From Methanobrevibacter arboriphilus (lineage in GTDB: Archaea; Methanobacteriota; Methanobacteria; Methanobacteriales; Methanobacteriaceae): a stretch of DNA of 64,000 nucleotides. Numbering within the stretch: the stretch's first letter is position 1; every line of letters begins with the position of its first letter. A program made the position numbers and the translations under genes. This document shows, one piece after another, positions 38,132-48,246 of this stretch. The stretch spans positions 1,963,292-2,027,291 of the forward strand of contig NZ_AP019779.1 of NCBI RefSeq assembly GCF_019669925.1. The letters are read 5' to 3'. The notes under the pieces were generated by a model. That model ran no database searches and was not told the origin of the DNA. It was given only the letters and a program-made list of their open reading frames with translations.

Positions 38132-39703
38132 ATGAAGGTAATAGTTGCAGATTCAATAAATCAAAAAGGTATTGATAATTTAAAAGAAGTAGCGGAAGTT
38201 GTGGTTGACACTGATATAACTCCAGAGGAATTGCTTAATACTATATCTGAATACGAAGCAATAATTGTAAGAAGTAGAACTAAAGTAACTCGTGAAGTAA
38301 TTGAAAAAGCAGACAAGCTTAAAATAATAGCTAGAGCTGGTGTGGGTGTCGATAATGTGGATGTAGAAGCAGCTACTGAAAAAGGAATAATGGTAGTAAA
38401 TGCACCAGAATCAACTTCAATTACTGTTGCTGAGCATACTATGGGTATGATGCTTACAGCTGCAAGAAAAATAGCTATTGCTGATAAATCTGTTAAGGAA
38501 GATAAATGGGAAAAAAGCAGATTTATGGGTGTTGAGCTAAGAAATAAAACTCTTGGTGTTGTAGGAATGGGAAGAATTGGTTCTCAAGTTGTAAGTCGAT
38601 GTAAAGCTTTTGAAATGGATGTAATTGTATATGACCCATATTTGCCTAAAGAAGTAGCTAAACAAATGGGTGTTGAGCTCGCTGATCTTGAAACAGTATT
38701 AAAAGTTTCAGATTTTATAACCATTCATGTTCCATTAACTCCTGAAACAAAACACTTAATATCTAAAAAAGAATTAGAAATAATGAAAGATGATGCCTTT
38801 ATTGTCAATTGTGCAAGAGGAGGTATTATTGATGAAGATGCATTGTATGATGCTTTAAGTAATGATAAAATTGGTGGTGCTGCTCTTGATGTTTATGAAG
38901 AAGAACCTCCAAAAGGAAGCAAACTTTTAAGCTTAGATAATCTTGTAGCTACTCCTCATATTGCTGCTTCAACTAGGGAAGCTCAAAGAGATGCAGCTAT
39001 CATTGTAGCTAATGAAGTGATTGAAGTTTTAAAAGGTGGAGCTCCAAAGAATGTTTTAAATATGCCGGTAGTTGATTCAAAGACTTATGAAGGGATAAAA
39101 CCTTATGTTAATTTATGTAAAAAATTAGGTAGTTTTGCTTCTCAATCTATTAATGGTCAGATAAAGGAAATCGAAGTTGTTTATTGCGGAGAACTTAGTG
39201 AAACTCCTCATCATGATATACTAACTAGAACTGTTCTTCAGGGTGTTCTCAATCATGTTTTAATCGACCCAGTTAATATGATCAATGCTCCAACAATTGC
39301 ACAAGAAAGGGGAATAAGTATAACTGAAGGAAAAACTTGTGATTCTAAAGGATACGATTCATCTGTTAGAGTTAAGGCAATCACTGATAATGATGAATTT
39401 TCAGTAGAAGGAACTGATTTATATGATCCAGCAATTATAAAGATTAATGATTATTGGGTTGATGTAAAACCAGAGGGACACATGTTTATATCTAAATATA
39501 ATGATATTCCTGGAGCTATTGGTACTATTGGAACAAAATTAGGTGAAAGAAATATAAATATTGGTACTATGCAGGTTGGTAGGGATATAGCTGGTGGAAA
39601 TGCTATAATGATTTTGACAGTTGATCAAAAAATCCCTGATGATGTTATGGAAGAAGTAAGAAATCTTGAAAATGTTTTTGATGCTGTTGGCTTAGAGCTC
39701 TAA
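38132..39703 (+). CDS. serA: D-3-phosphoglycerate dehydrogenase
   Basis: A 523-residue type 1 PGDH. It oxidises 3-phosphoglycerate in the first step of serine synthesis. The NAD-binding motif [12 protein letters not shown] is near residue 143; the catalytic Arg/Glu/His come from [20 protein letters not shown] and [11 protein letters not shown]; a substrate-binding intervening domain and a C-terminal ACT domain ([17 protein letters not shown]) follow. GTG 38123 is in frame, but AGGTGA (38121-38126) selects ATG 38132. A hairpin terminator follows. Confidence 0.95.
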   Translation: MKVIVADSINQKGIDNLKEVAEVVVDTDITPEELLNTISEYEAIIVRSRTKVTREVIEKADKLKIIARAGVGVDNVDVEAATEKGIMVVNAPESTSITVAEHTMGMMLTAARKIAIADKSVKEDKWEKSRFMGVELRNKTLGVVGMGRIGSQVVSRCKAFEMDVIVYDPYLPKEVAKQMGVELADLETVLKVSDFITIHVPLTPETKHLISKKELEIMKDDAFIVNCARGGIIDEDALYDALSNDKIGGAALDVYEEEPPKGSKLLSLDNLVATPHIAASTREAQRDAAIIVANEVIEVLKGGAPKNVLNMPVVDSKTYEGIKPYVNLCKKLGSFASQSINGQIKEIEVVYCGELSETPHHDILTRTVLQGVLNHVLIDPVNMINAPTIAQERGISITEGKTCDSKGYDSSVRVKAITDNDEFSVEGTDLYDPAIIKINDYWVDVKPEGHMFISKYNDIPGAIGTIGTKLGERNINIGTMQVGRDIAGGNAIMILTVDQKIPDDVMEEVRNLENVFDAVGLEL

Positions 39704-39705
39704 TT

Positions 39706-39735
39706 AAGAATATTTTTGTATTCTTATTTTTTATT
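39706..39735 (+). terminator. Hairpin terminator after serA
   Basis: AAGAATA (39706-39712) pairs with TATTCTT (39719-39725), and T-rich sequence follows; it begins three bases after the stop. Confidence 0.6.
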
Positions 39736-39971
39736 TCATTTCCATTATTTTTATTTCATTTTTAGATAGCTACTTTATTATTCTTATTCTATTTTTCTAA
39801 ATATTAGAAAAAATTATTCATATTTAAATCATTATTTTTAAATCTTTTTTAATTATTTATATTTGAAATATTTCATTATTTTTAAGAGATTTCCTTATTA
39901 TTACCAAAACTATTTATATTATCAAAAATAAGATAATATATATTCTTAATTATATGTTATTAGTAAATAAA

Positions 39972-40021
39972 TGACAATAAAATAATGCATTCAACAATTT
40001 ATAAAATTGTTATAATTGTCA
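39972..40021. promoter_or_regulatory. Nested inverted repeat
   Basis: TGACAAT (39972-39978) with ATTGTCA (40015-40021), and AACAATTT (39993-40000) with AAATTGTT (40004-40011), give two concentric stems. It lies 170 bases upstream of the PRC-barrel gene. Confidence 0.4.
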
Positions 40022-40189
40022 AATAAAAAGAATAAAAGTAATTTAATAAAAAAATAATTTAATAAAAATTATATATTTTTATAATTAATTATTTTTGAAA
40101 TATAATTATTTTTGATATATAAGATATATAGTATTACAAATAACATTTAATAATAATTATATTTGAATTAATAGGGTTATGGTGAAAAA

Positions 40190-40561
40190 ATGGTAGAAGT
40201 TTCAAATCTTTATGATTTAGATATATATACTATTACAGGTCAGTATGTTGGACGTGTTGTAGATGTAGTTCTCAATATCAGGATGGGAACAATTTCTAAA
40301 CTTCAAGTAAAGGCTTTAGAACCTGAAAACAAAAATGTTGGAATTAGGGATATTTTTAGAAATGGATTACAATTTGTTCCAGAAGAAAATGAGATGAGAG
40401 CTTTTCAAGAAGGAGTTCTTAACGTAGACTTTGATAAGGTCAGAGCTATTGGAGATATTATGTTAATAGATCCTCAAGATATTCAAAAACAATCTCAAAC
40501 AGCTCAAACTCAACCACAAGGTCAAGTTCCAGATAGAGAGCCTCAAAATCAAATGCAATAA
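40190..40561 (+). CDS. PRC-barrel domain protein
   Basis: A 123-residue protein. A PRC-barrel domain (about residues 1-90: LYDLDIYTITGQYVGRVVDVVLNI and an AIGDIMLI end) is followed by a Gln-rich tail. PRC-barrel proteins occur in RNA processing and, in archaea, have been linked to FtsZ-based division (CdpB family); which role applies here is not readable from sequence. SD GGTGA lies five bases before ATG 40190. It is monocistronic. Confidence 0.85.
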   Translation: MVEVSNLYDLDIYTITGQYVGRVVDVVLNIRMGTISKLQVKALEPENKNVGIRDIFRNGLQFVPEENEMRAFQEGVLNVDFDKVRAIGDIMLIDPQDIQKQSQTAQTQPQGQVPDREPQNQMQ

Positions 40562-41262
40562 AATTTTTAACAGTTTAATTTCTTAAATTATTATTTGAAT
40601 TATTAATTTCATTAGCATTGTTAGAATGTATTATCTATTAATTTAATAATCATTTTATATTTATTTAATTAAGATTATTTAATATATAATATAATAATCA
40701 TAATTTCATTATTTTTTCATTATTTCTATATTTAAACAACAAATATTAAACACATTTTTTATTACTATAATTTTTCTTTCTATTAATATAATAATTTCTT
40801 TATTAACACATGATTTTTTATTAATAATCATTTTTTCAATAATTAATCACTTTTAGCTTTCTTTTATAACTTATATTGTCAGAGAATTTTTTATTTAATT
40901 AAATAATATTTTTATGAAAATTATTAATATTATTTTAGATAATTTAATAAATATTATGTTTATATGAAATTATTTTTAATAACTATTGATTTTAATAGAC
41001 TTATAAATAATTCTTAGTATAAAATTATAAATATTTCTTAATATAAAATTATAATATGTTAATAGATATTTTTTATTAAGTTTTAAAATTTTAATTAAGT
41101 CTTTTAAGCTTTAATTAATTTTTTTAAGTTTAATTAATTTTTTGTTTAATTTATTAATTCTTATTTATTTCTATTTAATTCTTTGTTTAAATGAGTTTAA
41201 TCTGGTTAAATAGTGTTTAAATGAGTCTTATTAAATATTTTTAGTTCTAATAATGTGGTTTT
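40562..41262. other. 700-bp AT-rich gap with no visible feature
   Basis: Only simple repeats (AATATAAAATTATAA, TTTTAATTAAGT) are seen. No ORF, strong hairpin or palindrome was found. Confidence 0.5.
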
Positions 41263-42027
41263 ATGATAGTTGGAATATTAGGTTGTGGGGCAATAGCTAG
41301 CATCATTGTAAATAATTTCTTATCTAAAGATAGTGGAATTGATATTAAATATTTTTATGATCATGATATGGAAAAAGCTGAAAATTTAGCTACTATATCT
41401 GATGGAATAGCTGTTTTAGATATTGATGATATGATTGATAATGTTGATTTGGTTTTAGAAGCTGCTTCTCCTATTTCTGTTGAAAAATTCGGACTTAAAG
41501 TTTTAAAAAAAGGTAAAAATATTATTATTATGAGTATTGGTGCTTTAATGGATAATAAATTCAGAGATCGGATGATTGAAGCTGCTACTAATAATGATGC
41601 TAAAATATTTGCTCCATCAGGAGCTATTGTTGGACTGGATGGTATTAAAGCTGCTTCAATTGGAAAAATCATTAAGGCTACTTTAACTACAAGAAAACCA
41701 CCTAGATCTCTTGGAAAACTTGTTGATGAAGAAGAAATTCTTTATGAAGGAAAAGCATCAGAAGCTGTTAAAATATTTCCTGTAAATATTAATGTAGCAG
41801 CTGCTCTTAGTATTGCTTGTAATTTAGATGTTGATGTTAAGATTATTGTTGACCCTAAAGTAGATAAAAATGTCCATGAAGTGATTGTTGAAGGAGATTT
41901 TGGTCAATTTAAAACTAGAACTGAGAACTTACCCTGTGAAGTTAACCCTAAAACTAGTATGTTAGCTGCTTACTCAGCAATTAAACTATTAAAAAGTTTA
42001 AATGAGAATTTTATAATGGGAACATAG
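41263..42027 (+). CDS. nadX: L-aspartate dehydrogenase
   Basis: A 254-residue aspartate dehydrogenase, which oxidises aspartate to iminoaspartate for NAD synthesis in organisms lacking NadB. The N-terminal Rossmann motif [12 protein letters not shown], the segment [15 protein letters not shown] with the catalytic region, and [31 protein letters not shown] at the end are characteristic. ATG 41263 has only GTGG six bases upstream. NadA/NadC are not in the window. Confidence 0.9.
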   Translation: MIVGILGCGAIASIIVNNFLSKDSGIDIKYFYDHDMEKAENLATISDGIAVLDIDDMIDNVDLVLEAASPISVEKFGLKVLKKGKNIIIMSIGALMDNKFRDRMIEAATNNDAKIFAPSGAIVGLDGIKAASIGKIIKATLTTRKPPRSLGKLVDEEEILYEGKASEAVKIFPVNINVAAALSIACNLDVDVKIIVDPKVDKNVHEVIVEGDFGQFKTRTENLPCEVNPKTSMLAAYSAIKLLKSLNENFIMGT

Positions 42028-42209
42028 TGTAGGAAGGAATATAAGTATAAATTTTACTATATAAAATAGATATTACTAAAACTAAATACTAATGAAATAA
42101 ACAATATTAAACTAAATATTAGTAAAATAGATGTTAATAAACTACTAAATACTCTAGATAAACTACACTTTATTTAAATTATGAAAAGACTAGGAATTAT
42201 GTGAATTAT

Positions 42210-42944
42210 ATGAAAGAATATGAAATTTATAATAATTTGAAAGTTCCTAAAGGATCTAAATTAATTTTAAGATTAGATGGAAGAAATTTTCATAGTTTAT
42301 CTAAGAATTTAGATTTTAAAAAACCATATGATGAAAATTTCATTAAATCGATGGTTAATACATCTCAGGATATTTTTAAAGAGTTTTCTCCATTATTTAT
42401 ATACACTTTTTCTGATGAAATAAACATATTACTATCTGAAATACCTTTTTCTGGAAGAATTGAAAAATTAAACTCTGTTTTTCCGAGTTTGGCTTCTAGT
42501 TCTTTGACAGTTAATTTAAATAAATATTTTAAACCAACTGATTCTATTGTAATTTCATTTGATTCAAGGATTATTCCAATAGCTGATAAAGATGATATCG
42601 TTAAATATTTTAAATGGAGGCAGGATGAATCTTGGAGGAATTGTGTAAATAGTTATGGTTATTGGGTATTAAGGAAAGATTATTCACCTAAAGTAGCTAC
42701 TCAAAAATTGAAAAATCTTAAATCTTCTGATATTCATCAGCTATTATTTGAAAAGGGTATCAATTTAAATAATGTTCCTATTCATCAAAAAAGAGGAATA
42801 GCTATTTATAAACAAAAAGAAAAGATTTTGGGATTAAATCCAATAAAAAATAGAGAAGAAACATCTTATAGAAATAATTTAATTATAGATAAAAATATTA
42901 CAATTTTTAATAAAGAATTCTTTAAGAATATTGATATTATATAA
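42210..42944 (+). CDS. tRNA(His) guanylyltransferase Thg1-like
   Basis: A 244-residue Thg1-family 3'-5' polymerase. It adds G-1 to tRNA(His) in eukaryotes, while archaeal TLPs repair 5' truncated tRNAs. The palm motifs RLDGRNFHSL (metal-binding Asp) and YTFSDEINIL (second metal site) are present, with the conserved KWRQDESWRNCVNSYGYW segment. Frame opens with GTG 42201, but ATG 42210 is the usual start of the family. Its stop lies 37 bases before the JAMM gene start. Confidence 0.88.
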   Translation: MKEYEIYNNLKVPKGSKLILRLDGRNFHSLSKNLDFKKPYDENFIKSMVNTSQDIFKEFSPLFIYTFSDEINILLSEIPFSGRIEKLNSVFPSLASSSLTVNLNKYFKPTDSIVISFDSRIIPIADKDDIVKYFKWRQDESWRNCVNSYGYWVLRKDYSPKVATQKLKNLKSSDIHQLLFEKGINLNNVPIHQKRGIAIYKQKEKILGLNPIKNREETSYRNNLIIDKNITIFNKEFFKNIDII

Positions 42945-42981
42945 GATACAAATAATATATAAAAATTCAATCGGTGCGAAT

Positions 42982-43410
42982 ATGGGATTAGGAAACTTGT
43001 TTTCAAAGATTTTTGGGAATAATAAATATAAATTCAATGAGGTTCACATAGATAGTGAAGTAATAGACTCTATAATATGGTATGCAAGGAGTTCTGATCC
43101 TGATGAATTTATGGCTATTTTTGATGGTGAGGTTAAAAATGAGATTCTTCACATTACAGGGTTAGTATTTTTACCAACACAAACATCTGGTGAAGGAGCT
43201 ATTGTAAATACTGGAATGCTTCCAGTTATGACAACTCAATGGGGTTCAGTTCACAGTCACCCAGGACCTAGTGCATTACCATCAGATACAGATTTATTCA
43301 CCTTTGCTAAAACAGGGTTATTTCACATGATAATCTGTCAACCATACAATATTGATGATATTTTAGCTTATAATAGATATGGTGAGTTTACTGATTATAA
43401 AATAATATGA
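42982..43410 (+). CDS. JAMM/MPN metalloprotease
   Basis: A 142-residue Mov34/JAMM protein. The metal site is complete: an upstream Glu in SDPDEFMAIFDGEV and the H-x-H-P-x6-S-x2-D motif as HSHPGPSALPSDTD. Such archaeal JAMM proteases remove ubiquitin-like SAMP proteins or process sulfur-carrier proteins; the partner is unknown here. The frame opens at 42931 and would overlap the Thg1 gene, but GGTG (42973-42976) points to ATG 42982. Confidence 0.9.
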   Translation: MGLGNLFSKIFGNNKYKFNEVHIDSEVIDSIIWYARSSDPDEFMAIFDGEVKNEILHITGLVFLPTQTSGEGAIVNTGMLPVMTTQWGSVHSHPGPSALPSDTDLFTFAKTGLFHMIICQPYNIDDILAYNRYGEFTDYKII

Positions 43411-43538
43411 AAAATAAAATAAGATAAAATAAATAATAAAATAAATAATAAGATAAAAGAATAAGACCATAAAAAATAACAACAAAAAAATATCAATTAA
43501 AAGAAGAAAAATAAGATAAAAAATAAAAAACAAGAATT

Positions 43539-43715
43539 CTAAGTTTTTTTATCATCAAAAATCTTTTTTTGCATTACTAAACCAATAATTCCTGCTATAA
43601 TTAATCCTAATATGAATCTAATCATGCCTACTGGTAGGAAGAAATATAGAATTAATATTGCAATTAAAAGTATTATACTAAGTCCAATTAGTTGGATTAT
43701 CTTTTCTTTTTCCAT
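43539..43715 (-). CDS. Small two-helix membrane protein
   Basis: Encodes 58 residues with two hydrophobic helices (about 8-26 and 31-49) separated by a short PVG turn, and a basic/acidic tail ending FDDKKT. It begins MEKEKIIQLIG and is preceded by AGAGGTT, a good SD five bases before ATG 43715. I do not recognise the family; it may be a small membrane accessory protein. Clear SD and coding composition make it real. Confidence 0.7.
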   Translation of the reverse strand: MEKEKIIQLIGLSIILLIAILILYFFLPVGMIRFILGLIIAGIIGLVMQKKIFDDKKT

Positions 43716-43947
43716 TTATTAACCTCTAAGTTAATTAAAATATTTATAATTTTATTATATTAAGTTTTACTAAATATTTTTATTCAAGTAATATGATTAT
43801 TAATAGCTATTTGAATAGTAATTTTTATTAGTTAATAGTAGATATTCAAATAATAATATTGATAATAATTATTTAACTAATGATGATAACTATTCAAACA
43901 ATAATAACTATTTTTAAAAAGAATATTACTTAAAAATAAGGGATTAT

Positions 43948-44256
43948 CTATTCTTCTTTTTCAAAAAATATTCTATATGGTTTTGGTAGTATTTTTGGGC
44001 GTTCATCTGATAAGTTATGTGAATAAGCTAATACACTGATTATATACTTTACATATCCTTGAACAAATTTACTTAGATATTTGTTTCTAAATCCAAATAT
44101 TAATACTATGAACCACTGTATTAAATGACATATTCCTGCTAATATAGTATATACATGTATTATTAATAATATGGGTATTAAATATATTATCCTTATGAAA
44201 AGTTCTATTCTACTTGCTTTTCTTTGATATTTCAAATATTCTTTCAATATTCTCAC
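43948..44256 (-). CDS. DUF4389 membrane protein
   Basis: A 102-residue DUF4389 protein: two membrane helices (about 20-38 and 42-57), then FGFRNKYLSKFVQGYVKY, the family's hallmark, and a basic C-terminal tail. The function is unknown. AAAGGGTGAG gives a strong SD before ATG 44256. It may be co-transcribed with the small membrane protein at 43539-43715, which lies on the same strand. Confidence 0.8.
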   Translation of the reverse strand: MRILKEYLKYQRKASRIELFIRIIYLIPILLIIHVYTILAGICHLIQWFIVLIFGFRNKYLSKFVQGYVKYIISVLAYSHNLSDERPKILPKPYRIFFEKEE

Positions 44257-45105
44257 CCTTTAAATTATTTATATATTATTATATTTGAAGGGATTATTTA
44301 ATATCTTCTAAAAAATATCAATTTTATAAAAATATCATTTAAGTAAATGGTTTAAATTAAAAATAGAGTTTTTAATATAAGAATTAAAGAAAATTTTAAA
44401 TTTTTATATAATTCTTATAATTTTATTATAATATTAGAATATCTTTATCATAATATTAGAAATATTAAAAATTAGAAATATTAAATTTAAGAATATTATG
44501 AATATTAAAAATATTAAAAATTAAAATGAATAATTTTAAGAGAATTAATTCATTGCTGGATTTAATGTTTCATGAAATTGAACTAAATTTCATTTTGAGG
44601 TTGAGGTAAAGTTCATCTTTTTTTTCATGCATTAATCATATTACAATAAAATTAATTATCAAAATATTAAAAAGTATAAAAATGATTTTATATATATTTA
44701 AAGATTTTAGATCATGCCTCCTAATTTAACAGATAATACTGCCTTTATTATTCTGTTTTTTTTATTAGTAGAGGTCATCATCCAGAAAAAAATAGTATTC
44801 TGGCAGTTTAAATAGGTGAACCTCATCACCTTATTATGATATATGTATATTTTATTATAAATAGTTTTTTATAATATTATTTTATTACTTATAATTATTT
44901 TATTATTATAATGACAATGGTATATATTAATTTTTCTATAATAAATATATAGCATTAGTAATTACATTATTAGCTTTTAATAGTAAACTAATAAACTAAT
45001 TTTTTAATTTTGTATAATACTTTTATGCTATTTTTTAATATTTTAATAATATTTATATATTTTTTTATACATAATATATATAACAATAATTGGAGGTATA
45101 ATAAC
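44257..45105. other. Intergenic region with folded elements
   Basis: Simple AT sequence up to 44540, then a hairpin ATGAAAT/ATTTCAT near 44594-44615, then a candidate RNA at 44712-44832 (separate entry). No ORF. Confidence 0.5.
44712..44832 (+). ncRNA. Candidate structured RNA
   Basis: ATGCCTC-CTAAT (44714-44725) pairs with ATTAG-TA-GAGG-T-CAT (44764-44778) with bulges, CCAGAA (44782-44787) pairs with TTCTGG (44798-44803), and GGTGA (44815-44819) pairs with TCACC (44826-44830). A TATA-like TTTATATATATTTAAA lies at about 44689-44704, suitably placed for a plus-strand start near 44715. Base composition is richer in G and C than the surroundings. No ORF is present. Confidence 0.35.
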
Positions 45106-45261
45106 ATGTTAGAGGATGTTAAAAAGAAAGCTAAAAAAGTGAAAGATGATGTTCAAGACAAAGCTGAAGAAGTAAAAAATAAAACCGAATATGAAGCTAA
45201 AAAAGCTAAAAATAAAGCTGAATATGAGAAAAAAGAAGCAGATAGAAAAAGTGAAAGATAA
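45106..45261 (+). CDS. Small charged helical protein
   Basis: A 51-residue, Lys/Glu/Ala-rich protein predicted to be one long amphipathic helix (MLEDVKKKAKKVKDDVQDK and repeats of KAEY/KTEYEAKKAKN). It looks like LEA- or YtxH-tail-like stress proteins, but no family can be assigned. SD GGAGGT (45092-45097) is eight bases before ATG 45106. A longer reading from 45010 has no SD and a hydrophobic extension, so I reject it. Confidence 0.72.
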   Translation: MLEDVKKKAKKVKDDVQDKAEEVKNKTEYEAKKAKNKAEYEKKEADRKSER

Positions 45262-45449
45262 TTATTTCTTTTTTAAATTTATATTTAATATTCATACTAT
45301 AATGAACATATAAATACCAGTTTATTACTAATTTATTAATATTATATATTAATAACATTTTATATACTGGTTGTAAATTTTATTAGTTTATATAAGTATT
45401 GAAATTGATAGACGAAAATATAAAGTTTAATAAATGGGGAGTTTAAAAA

Positions 45450-45626
45450 ATGAGTGAAGAAAAGAAAGCTAGCTATTTATGTGAAGTTTGTGGATATGTT
45501 TATGACCCTGCTGAAGGTGATCCAGATAATGGAATAGAACCAGGAACTGCATTTGAAGATTTACCTGATGATTGGGTATGCCCTATCTGTTTCGTTGGAA
45601 AAGAAGAGTTTACTAAACAAGAATAA
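45450..45626 (+). CDS. Rubredoxin
   Basis: A 58-residue rubredoxin with the two iron-binding CxxC pairs (Cys11/Cys14 in [11 protein letters not shown] and Cys44/Cys47 in DWVCPICFV). It is a small one-electron carrier; in methanogens it feeds rubrerythrin or flavodiiron proteins that remove oxygen and peroxide. SD GGGGAG precedes ATG 45450. No partner enzyme is adjacent; MsrAB lies 15 kb away. Confidence 0.95.
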   Translation: MSEEKKASYLCEVCGYVYDPAEGDPDNGIEPGTAFEDLPDDWVCPICFVGKEEFTKQE

Positions 45627-46071
45627 TTATTTAATAATTTTCTTATAGTATAAATACTGTACTTATTGAGTATATATTAAGTATAAATTTCTAAATAACT
45701 ATTTTATTTTATCTTTTCTTTATTATTTTATCTTTAATTTATTATTTTATTATTTTTTATCTTTTTTATCTTTTCTTATCTTTTTTCTTTATTTTTCTTC
45801 TTTTAATTGATATTTTTTTTTGTTATTTTTTATTAGCTAATTCTTAAATATTATTCATTTTTTCTAGATTTTTTTTAAAATTATTGTATGTTATAGTTTG
45901 AAGATATATTAATGATATCTTCTTAAAAGTAATGTTTAATAATACATTTTAACAAAGTATATTTGATTATTTAAAGATTGAATTAAAAAATTAATAATAC
46001 CAATTTGTATTAATTTTACGTTAATCTAATTAATTTTTATTAATTCTATATAATATAATAATAAAGACAAG
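45627..46071. other. Intergenic, T-rich, no visible gene
   Basis: T-rich runs of TTTTATCTTTT type (45700-45830), then AT-rich sequence to the next gene. Nothing else is recognised. Confidence 0.5.
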
Positions 46072-46806
46072 ATGATGTTTATGTGGGATACTACGAAAGA
46101 TTATAGGCTTTTACTTGGACAAAAAACCATTAATATGTTTGTTGGAACTGCTAGAAGTGGTAGCTTTAGAGGAAGATGGAATAAGAAAATGGCTATAGAA
46201 AGTGCTGAAAGTATGGAAAGTGATTTTCAAGTCTTAAACTATTCATATTTAGATCCTAAAGATTTAGCAAATACTCCAGAAATAGCTAATCTAGAAAAAA
46301 AAGCTAATTTAGTTTTAAAATACTTAGGTGGAGAAGACTGGGCTCATCAGTTTATGGATCAAACTCCAAAGGAAGAAAAAGAAAAAGCTGAAGAAGCAAT
46401 AGCTAAAGCAAGATTTTTCATTGATACTATATTAGGATTAAAAAATAGGATATTATTTGGAGAAATAAATGATCCTATTGTAGCAATAGATATTAAAGTA
46501 GGGGAGTTAATGAGTGTTAGTCATCATCCTCAAAATGATGGGCTTATGATTTGTAATGTAAATCTTGGAAAAAGAGCTATTAAAGTAGTTACAAATGATT
46601 TAACAGTTAAAGAAGGAAATAATGTAGCTATAGCAATACTTCCTCCAGAAACCTTTTCTGGAATAGCTAGTGAGGGGATGTTTTTAGGTGCAGGTGAAGG
46701 AATTTTAAAAGATGTTCAAGGAGAACTAGGTTCTATGCCTAAAGGAATTCCGCTTGAAGCATTAAATGAAAGTAGAAATTTAATAGAAGGATATTTAAGT
46801 AAATAG
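46072..46806 (+). CDS. tRNA-binding (OB-fold) domain protein
   Basis: A 244-residue protein. The C-terminal half (about 120-240) is a tRNA_bind/OB domain like that of MetRS-beta and Arc1p: IDIKVGELMSVSHHPQNDGLMICNVNLG near 142, followed by ILPPETFSGIASEGMFLG. The N-terminal half is helical and specific to methanogens. It probably binds tRNA in a synthetase complex; this is inference. ATG at 46072 and a second at 46081 are both possible starts. It lies 175 bases before tiaS, another tRNA gene, possibly the same operon. Confidence 0.82.
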   Translation: MMFMWDTTKDYRLLLGQKTINMFVGTARSGSFRGRWNKKMAIESAESMESDFQVLNYSYLDPKDLANTPEIANLEKKANLVLKYLGGEDWAHQFMDQTPKEEKEKAEEAIAKARFFIDTILGLKNRILFGEINDPIVAIDIKVGELMSVSHHPQNDGLMICNVNLGKRAIKVVTNDLTVKEGNNVAIAILPPETFSGIASEGMFLGAGEGILKDVQGELGSMPKGIPLEALNESRNLIEGYLSK

Positions 46807-46969
46807 TCTAATATTTATTAAACTTTTATTTTTAAAAAAATTATCTTATGGTAAGAAAACTATATTATGGTAAGAATTATAAGATATAGTAAGAATTATA
46901 AGAATAAATATAATTATATTATTGTAAAGTTTATATTAGGATAAAGAATATATTGGGAAAACTTATTTT

Positions 46970-46975
46970 AGGTGA
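46970..46975 (+). promoter_or_regulatory. SD placing an ATT start (tiaS)
   Basis: AGGTGA is followed by five bases (TATTT) and ATT 46981. The GTG at 46972 overlaps the SD itself and has no SD of its own. Confidence 0.5.
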
Positions 46976-46980
46976 TATTT

Positions 46981-48246
46981 ATTTTTTTACACATTGGTAT
47001 TGATGATACAGATTCTCCAGATGGTATGTGTACAACTTATTTAGCTTGTCATATCATTAATAAACTGAAAGAGGAGAAAATATTCATTGAAGGATCTCCT
47101 AGATTAATACGTTTAAATCCATTTTCAAGGTTTAAAACTCGTGGAAATGGGGGAATTTCTTTTAAAATAAATATTGATGGATTTAATAAAGAAAAAATAT
47201 ATCTAATAAAAAAAATAGTTCTTGAAAATGTAGAAATGCTATCTGAAACATCATGTGACAATACAAACCCTGGAGTAGTGTTTTTTCAAGGTGAAATCAC
47301 AAAAGAAATGGAAAATTATGCAATGAAAGCTATTTATTCGATAATCTCAATTAAAGAAGCAGAAACTTTTCTAAATAAGATAAGTGCAGAATTTCATAAA
47401 TTTAAAAAAGGAAGAGGAATCATAGGATCTCTTGCAGCTATATCTTGTCCACTTAAAGATTATACTTATGAACTTTTAGCTTATAGAAAAAAAGAAAATT
47501 ATGGTAAAAAAAGGCAGATAAATAAAGACTCGGTTTATCTAATGGATAAGGAAGTTACCGATACTTTTGAAAATGTAGATTTAAAAAATGATTATATAGC
47601 TATTGAACCTAGAACTCCATGTCCTATCCTATATGGAATAAGAGGGGAATCTTTAGAAGGATTAAAATTAGCTAAAAGTATAGTGAAAACAGAAGAACCG
47701 ATTGAAAGCTATTGTATTTTTAAAACAAACCAACACACAGATATGCATCTTCAAAAAATATCTAAAATCTCAGATATGGAAAAATATGGATGTTATATTA
47801 TCACAGGATATGTGAAAGAAAACCCTCATGTAATTGAAGGGGGGCATGTTTTCTTTAAACTTGGGGATGATTCTGGTGAAATAGATGTAGCGGGATATGA
47901 ACCAACAAAAGAATTTAGAAAAATAATAAAACAGTTGGAAACAGGAGATCAAGTTCAATTATTCGGAGGAATAGGTTGTGGAGGAACTTTTAATATAGAA
48001 AAAATTAGAATAATAGAACTTAAAAATAAAAAAGTTTTTAAAAACCCTATCTGTGTTTGTGGTAAAAGAATGACTTCAGCAGGGAAAAATAAAGGATTTA
48101 AATGTAAAAAATGTGATAATAAATTACCTTATGGTGAAAAAATAATTGAAGAAGAAAAGAGAAACCTAGTTGAAGGAAAATTCTACGAAACTCCTGTATC
48201 TGCTCGGAGACATTTAGCTAAACCTCTATGTAGGATGGGTTTATAA
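46981..48246 (+). CDS. tiaS: tRNA(Ile2) 2-agmatinylcytidine synthetase, probable ATT start
   Basis: TiaS attaches agmatine to C34 of tRNA(Ile2) so that it reads AUA. The protein (421 residues) has the catalytic N-terminal IGIDDTDSPDGMCTTYL motif, a ferredoxin-like core, an OB-fold near 280-370 and a C-terminal zinc ribbon (CVCGKRM ... CKKC). The sequence before the motif is short: ATT-TTT-TTA-CAC-ATT-GGT. The SD AGGTGA (46970-46975) places ATT 46981 correctly, giving MFLHIGIDD; the alternative GTG 46972 overlaps the SD. The rare AUA codon reader being itself read from a non-canonical start is a curious coincidence. Confidence 0.9.
   Translation: MFLHIGIDDTDSPDGMCTTYLACHIINKLKEEKIFIEGSPRLIRLNPFSRFKTRGNGGISFKINIDGFNKEKIYLIKKIVLENVEMLSETSCDNTNPGVVFFQGEITKEMENYAMKAIYSIISIKEAETFLNKISAEFHKFKKGRGIIGSLAAISCPLKDYTYELLAYRKKENYGKKRQINKDSVYLMDKEVTDTFENVDLKNDYIAIEPRTPCPILYGIRGESLEGLKLAKSIVKTEEPIESYCIFKTNQHTDMHLQKISKISDMEKYGCYIITGYVKENPHVIEGGHVFFKLGDDSGEIDVAGYEPTKEFRKIIKQLETGDQVQLFGGIGCGGTFNIEKIRIIELKNKKVFKNPICVCGKRMTSAGKNKGFKCKKCDNKLPYGEKIIEEEKRNLVEGKFYETPVSARRHLAKPLCRMGL

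Larger units (their letters stand above)
39704..40189. other. Intergenic region with a nested palindrome
   Basis: After the serA terminator the only structured part is a nested inverted repeat at 39972-40021: TGACAAT/ATTGTCA outside and AACAATTT/AAATTGTT inside. No gene is seen. Confidence 0.5.

Noticed and set aside
44712-44832. C-box-like RTGATGA motifs on the minus strand, suggesting a C/D sRNA
   Set aside because: No convincing D or D' boxes at the usual spacing, so the C/D reading is not supported.
45010-45105. A longer start for the small charged protein
   Set aside because: The extension is hydrophobic, without SD, whereas GGAGGT clearly points to ATG 45106.
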